A DNA stretch of 64,000 nucleotides from Perca fluviatilis. Its lineage: Eukaryota > Chordata > Actinopteri > Perciformes > Percidae. The stretch is from the NCBI RefSeq assembly GCF_010015445.1, contig NC_053120.1, positions 19,184,308 through 19,248,307 of the forward strand, written 5' to 3'. The first letter of the stretch is position 1, and each line of letters starts with the position of its first letter. Shown here in pieces: positions 61,622-64,000 of the stretch. Below the pieces are notes generated by a model. That model searched no databases and had not been told where the DNA came from. It was given only the letters and a program-made list of their open reading frames with translations. The translations under genes and the position numbers were made by a program.

Positions 61622-63682
61622 TGAAGAGAATGAAAGATAGCTTCACATTCCCCTTCATAGTTTTACTTCTTTAATACCACTTCCATTGCCTGTTGGTTGG
61701 TTGTCATCTAATACATACAGCCCTTTTTCCTTGTTTCCTTTTGTTCAATGGATTTATTTCCTCAGTTTGTATACAGGAAGGATATTCAAAAGCAGCCAAA
61801 TCACCTGCAGATTGTTCATTAGCCAACTAAACCTGACTTTCAATGCAACAACTGGTAATGTCTAAATGTTATCAACAACTTTAATGTAAGATATTTGGTA
61901 TGGAGTATGAACGTAGGGACCCTAGAGTACAAGTGTGTGTAAAACCCACAGTGTTAGTACTGTACAATTTATTTTCTAATTAAACTAATATATAAAGATA
62001 CTTTAGTGCTTTATCTAAGCCTGGCCATTGATCAACAGCTGTGTTATCAAAAGCCTGTCAATCTGATGCTGGATTGCTACGTGCAAAATTTCTTAGAAAG
62101 ACATTCCTGGTTCCTGACATGAGAGGAAGGATGGCTGTACAGGAGTGAAGGGGGGAACCAGCCAGAGGGATGGGGAGGGAATACAGGGGGAGACGGATGG
62201 TGGGAAAGTGGAAAGAGACGCAGGTCACAACTTTGGTAAATGGGGGCAGATGGCTGGTTGAAGTCTTGATGAAGTGAGGTGAATTAGGAAGAGGACGACA
62301 AGCAGAGGTGAAAGAGTCTTCTGTCTTATACAGAAATTTAAAAAAATACTGACCGTTCACAGCAGAGTATAACCGACAGTAAGAAACTGGGGAGCTATGA
62401 TAATGGGAGAGGGAGACGTAAAGAGGAAGTAAATGCAGAAGAGTTTAACAACGAAAACAGAGAGATGCCACATGCTTAACATCAGTCATGCTTCTTGTGA
62501 TCTGTCTTGTGATGAGAGAAGGAAAAAGTTAGAGACAGTCAGAGTGGAGTAAAGAGCAACTATGACTGTGTGAAAGAGACAAGAAGCTGACAACTGGAGC
62601 AATACAGTCTATCAAAGTCAAACGCTAGACTGTGAAACAAAATAGTTTATTGGCGAAAATGAAATGTAGTGTTCAAAAGAAAACTAAGTGAATTGAAACT
62701 ATATATGGGCAGTATCAAAACAAGAGCAGCAGGAATCCAGATATGATGACAATGATGTCTTTCATACTGAAACATTGTTCTCTTTAATAATCTAGTGGTG
62801 GCCACAGAACAAAAAAAAGCCAGCAAAGGAAGTGGAAAGAAATTATCAAGGCATTTACAGATGTTTTAGGGTGCCTTGTGATAGAAAAGTCAGTTCACTT
62901 TGGAAGTCACTTTTACACATTAACAATATAAGATAAAATGCAGGAGGGGCAGCTTCAACTGTGCTAGTGTTATGACAACTGTGGTTCTACGGTTTGTGTA
63001 CATGATGCTCCCAGGAAGAAAATGGATCATTTGGCAGCAACTCTGCAGCCTGAGGTTTCCTCCTCCGTGGGAAAAAAACCCACTTATATTGTATCACTAC
63101 TACTGTAAGACTTCTTAGTTTACAGAGCGACATTGCTGTCTAACTAGTGTCTATTTAATTCAGAGTCAAAAAAGATCGTAGCAGAAAGATTGGGATTGTT
63201 GAGTGTAAAAAAGAAAAGAAAGAGCAATTAAAGTGAAAAAAAAGAGGGAGCAAAAGACAGAAATGAGAGATATAGAAGCAAGGCAGTGTGGGAGGGAGTG
63301 AAATGGAGAGTGGCGACAACAGAAAGAGGTGTAGATGGAGAAACAAAACAACAGAGGAAGTAATTCAAATTCATAAACGTCATATTTAAGAGTGTGTTTA
63401 AGGGCAACAGGTCTGCCAACTCTCTCATTGCACAAAACCACCCCCACATTCCAAAATGCAGATCAGTTGACTTAGACCATGACTGCAATCATGCAGATAC
63501 ATTTCAAACTGCATCTTTTTATGGTTATTTATTGGTTTTCCATCCTAAAGTGCCATTTTCGACCCCTGAACTTGTTTTTTTTTTTCAAAAGATTGTCCAC
63601 AGTGGGCAGTGATTACGAAGGATTGTGATGCAGTGTGGATGGTGAAAACTTAACTTATTAAAAAATGCTGATGCGTGTCAAC

Positions 63683-64000
63683 TAGGGCTGGGCGATATGG
63701 ACAAAATCAAATATCACAATATTTTTGACCAAATACCTCGATATCGATACCGCAACGATATTGTAGTGTTGACTATTGGTGCTTTCACAAAATATTAACA
63801 CAATGAGATTTTTGAAATATAATCATCAGTAATGTGGATATAATAACTAAGTGGGTAAAGGGAAATAATAGAACAACAGTCTGGTAAGTTCAGAAAATGA
63901 CATGTTTACTGTAATGCAGCCTTTAAAACCAGTAAAAGACAACACTTATGCCATATTACGATATAACGATATCCTAAATCTAAAACGATATTTAGTCTCA
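63683..64000 (+). mobile_element. hAT MITE ('TAGGGCTGGGCGATAT' family), cut by the window end
   Basis: It starts TAGGGCTGGGCGATATGGAC and has internal ATCGATACCGCAACGATATT. Near the edge it runs into TACGATATAACGATATCC and AAAACGATATTTAGTC, which are the right-end-proximal words of this family. The right terminus and the second copy of any 8-bp duplication lie outside. No coding sequence is visible. Confidence 0.75.

Larger units (their letters stand above)
55813..63682. other. Mostly unique DNA, candidate conserved blocks, no gene seen
   Basis: Repeat-free blocks at about 56340-56720 and 59010-59330 (the latter with AAGCCTTTAATTGACCTGTA next to ATTAGAC) are candidate conserved elements. If the exon call at 53621 is right, part of this interval would be an intron of that gene. 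No exon with coding character was recognised here. Confidence 0.35.

Overview
This window is a piece of a vertebrate nuclear genome, almost certainly a teleost and probably a percomorph. The support is indirect but consistent: very long CA/GT microsatellites, a tRNA-headed fish-type SINE, L2-like and endonuclease-type LINE remnants, many small hAT-type and TTAA-flanked inverted-repeat elements, and almost no long open reading frames. I find no complete protein-coding gene, no CRISPR array, no functional tRNA or rRNA gene, and nothing prokaryotic. Most of the window reads as intergenic or intronic gene-poor DNA with possible conserved regulatory blocks.

The only host-gene signal I can defend is on the minus strand near 53.0-53.7 kb. 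A 74-bp exon candidate with a strong acceptor encodes a short amphipathic helix ending in a stop. It is followed by a 232-bp GT-AG intron and a candidate terminal 3'UTR exon ending after an AATAAA at 53055-53060. If real, a gene enters from higher coordinates and ends here. I could not identify it.

Mobile DNA by region. 0.17-0.4 kb: hAT-like fragment. 6.3-8.4 kb: TTAA-flanked inverted-repeat element that contains a LINE lacking most of its middle. 9.3-11.6 kb: several copies of one inverted-repeat family, interrupted by a SINE with a 16-bp target duplication and by a 502-bp element with perfect 15-bp ends. 12.9-13.8 kb: hAT element with a perfect 8-bp duplication. 24.0 kb: SINE fragment. 26.0 and 30.1 kb: elements of the 'TACTTAAGTA' type. 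28.5 kb: hAT-type MITE. 29.9 kb: second SINE with an 18-bp duplication. 34.7-35.2 kb: TTAA MITE with arms over 100 bp. 36.3-36.7 kb: 394-bp hAT MITE. 36.9-37.3 kb: dispersed repeat. 41.1-42.1 kb: 3' end of an L2-like LINE. 53.8-55.8 kb: three-level nest of hAT-type elements. 58.1-58.5 kb: MITE. 63.7 kb to the end: hAT MITE cut by the window edge.

The most informative observation is a parent/derivative pair. The 1381-bp hAT at 53986-55366 keeps the BED-finger start and the last residues of its transposase. The 394-bp MITE at 36330-36723 has closely related ends and carries, in reverse, the first ~25 codons of the same transposase. The nest at 53.8-55.8 kb also gives a relative order of insertion.

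Unique stretches include candidate regulatory blocks: two opposed PBX-MEIS/PREP composite sites at 15490-15562, three TAATCC (OTX/PITX-type) sites at 20947-21142, and an octamer next to TAATTA at 46136-46150. These rest on motifs alone and need cross-species alignment.
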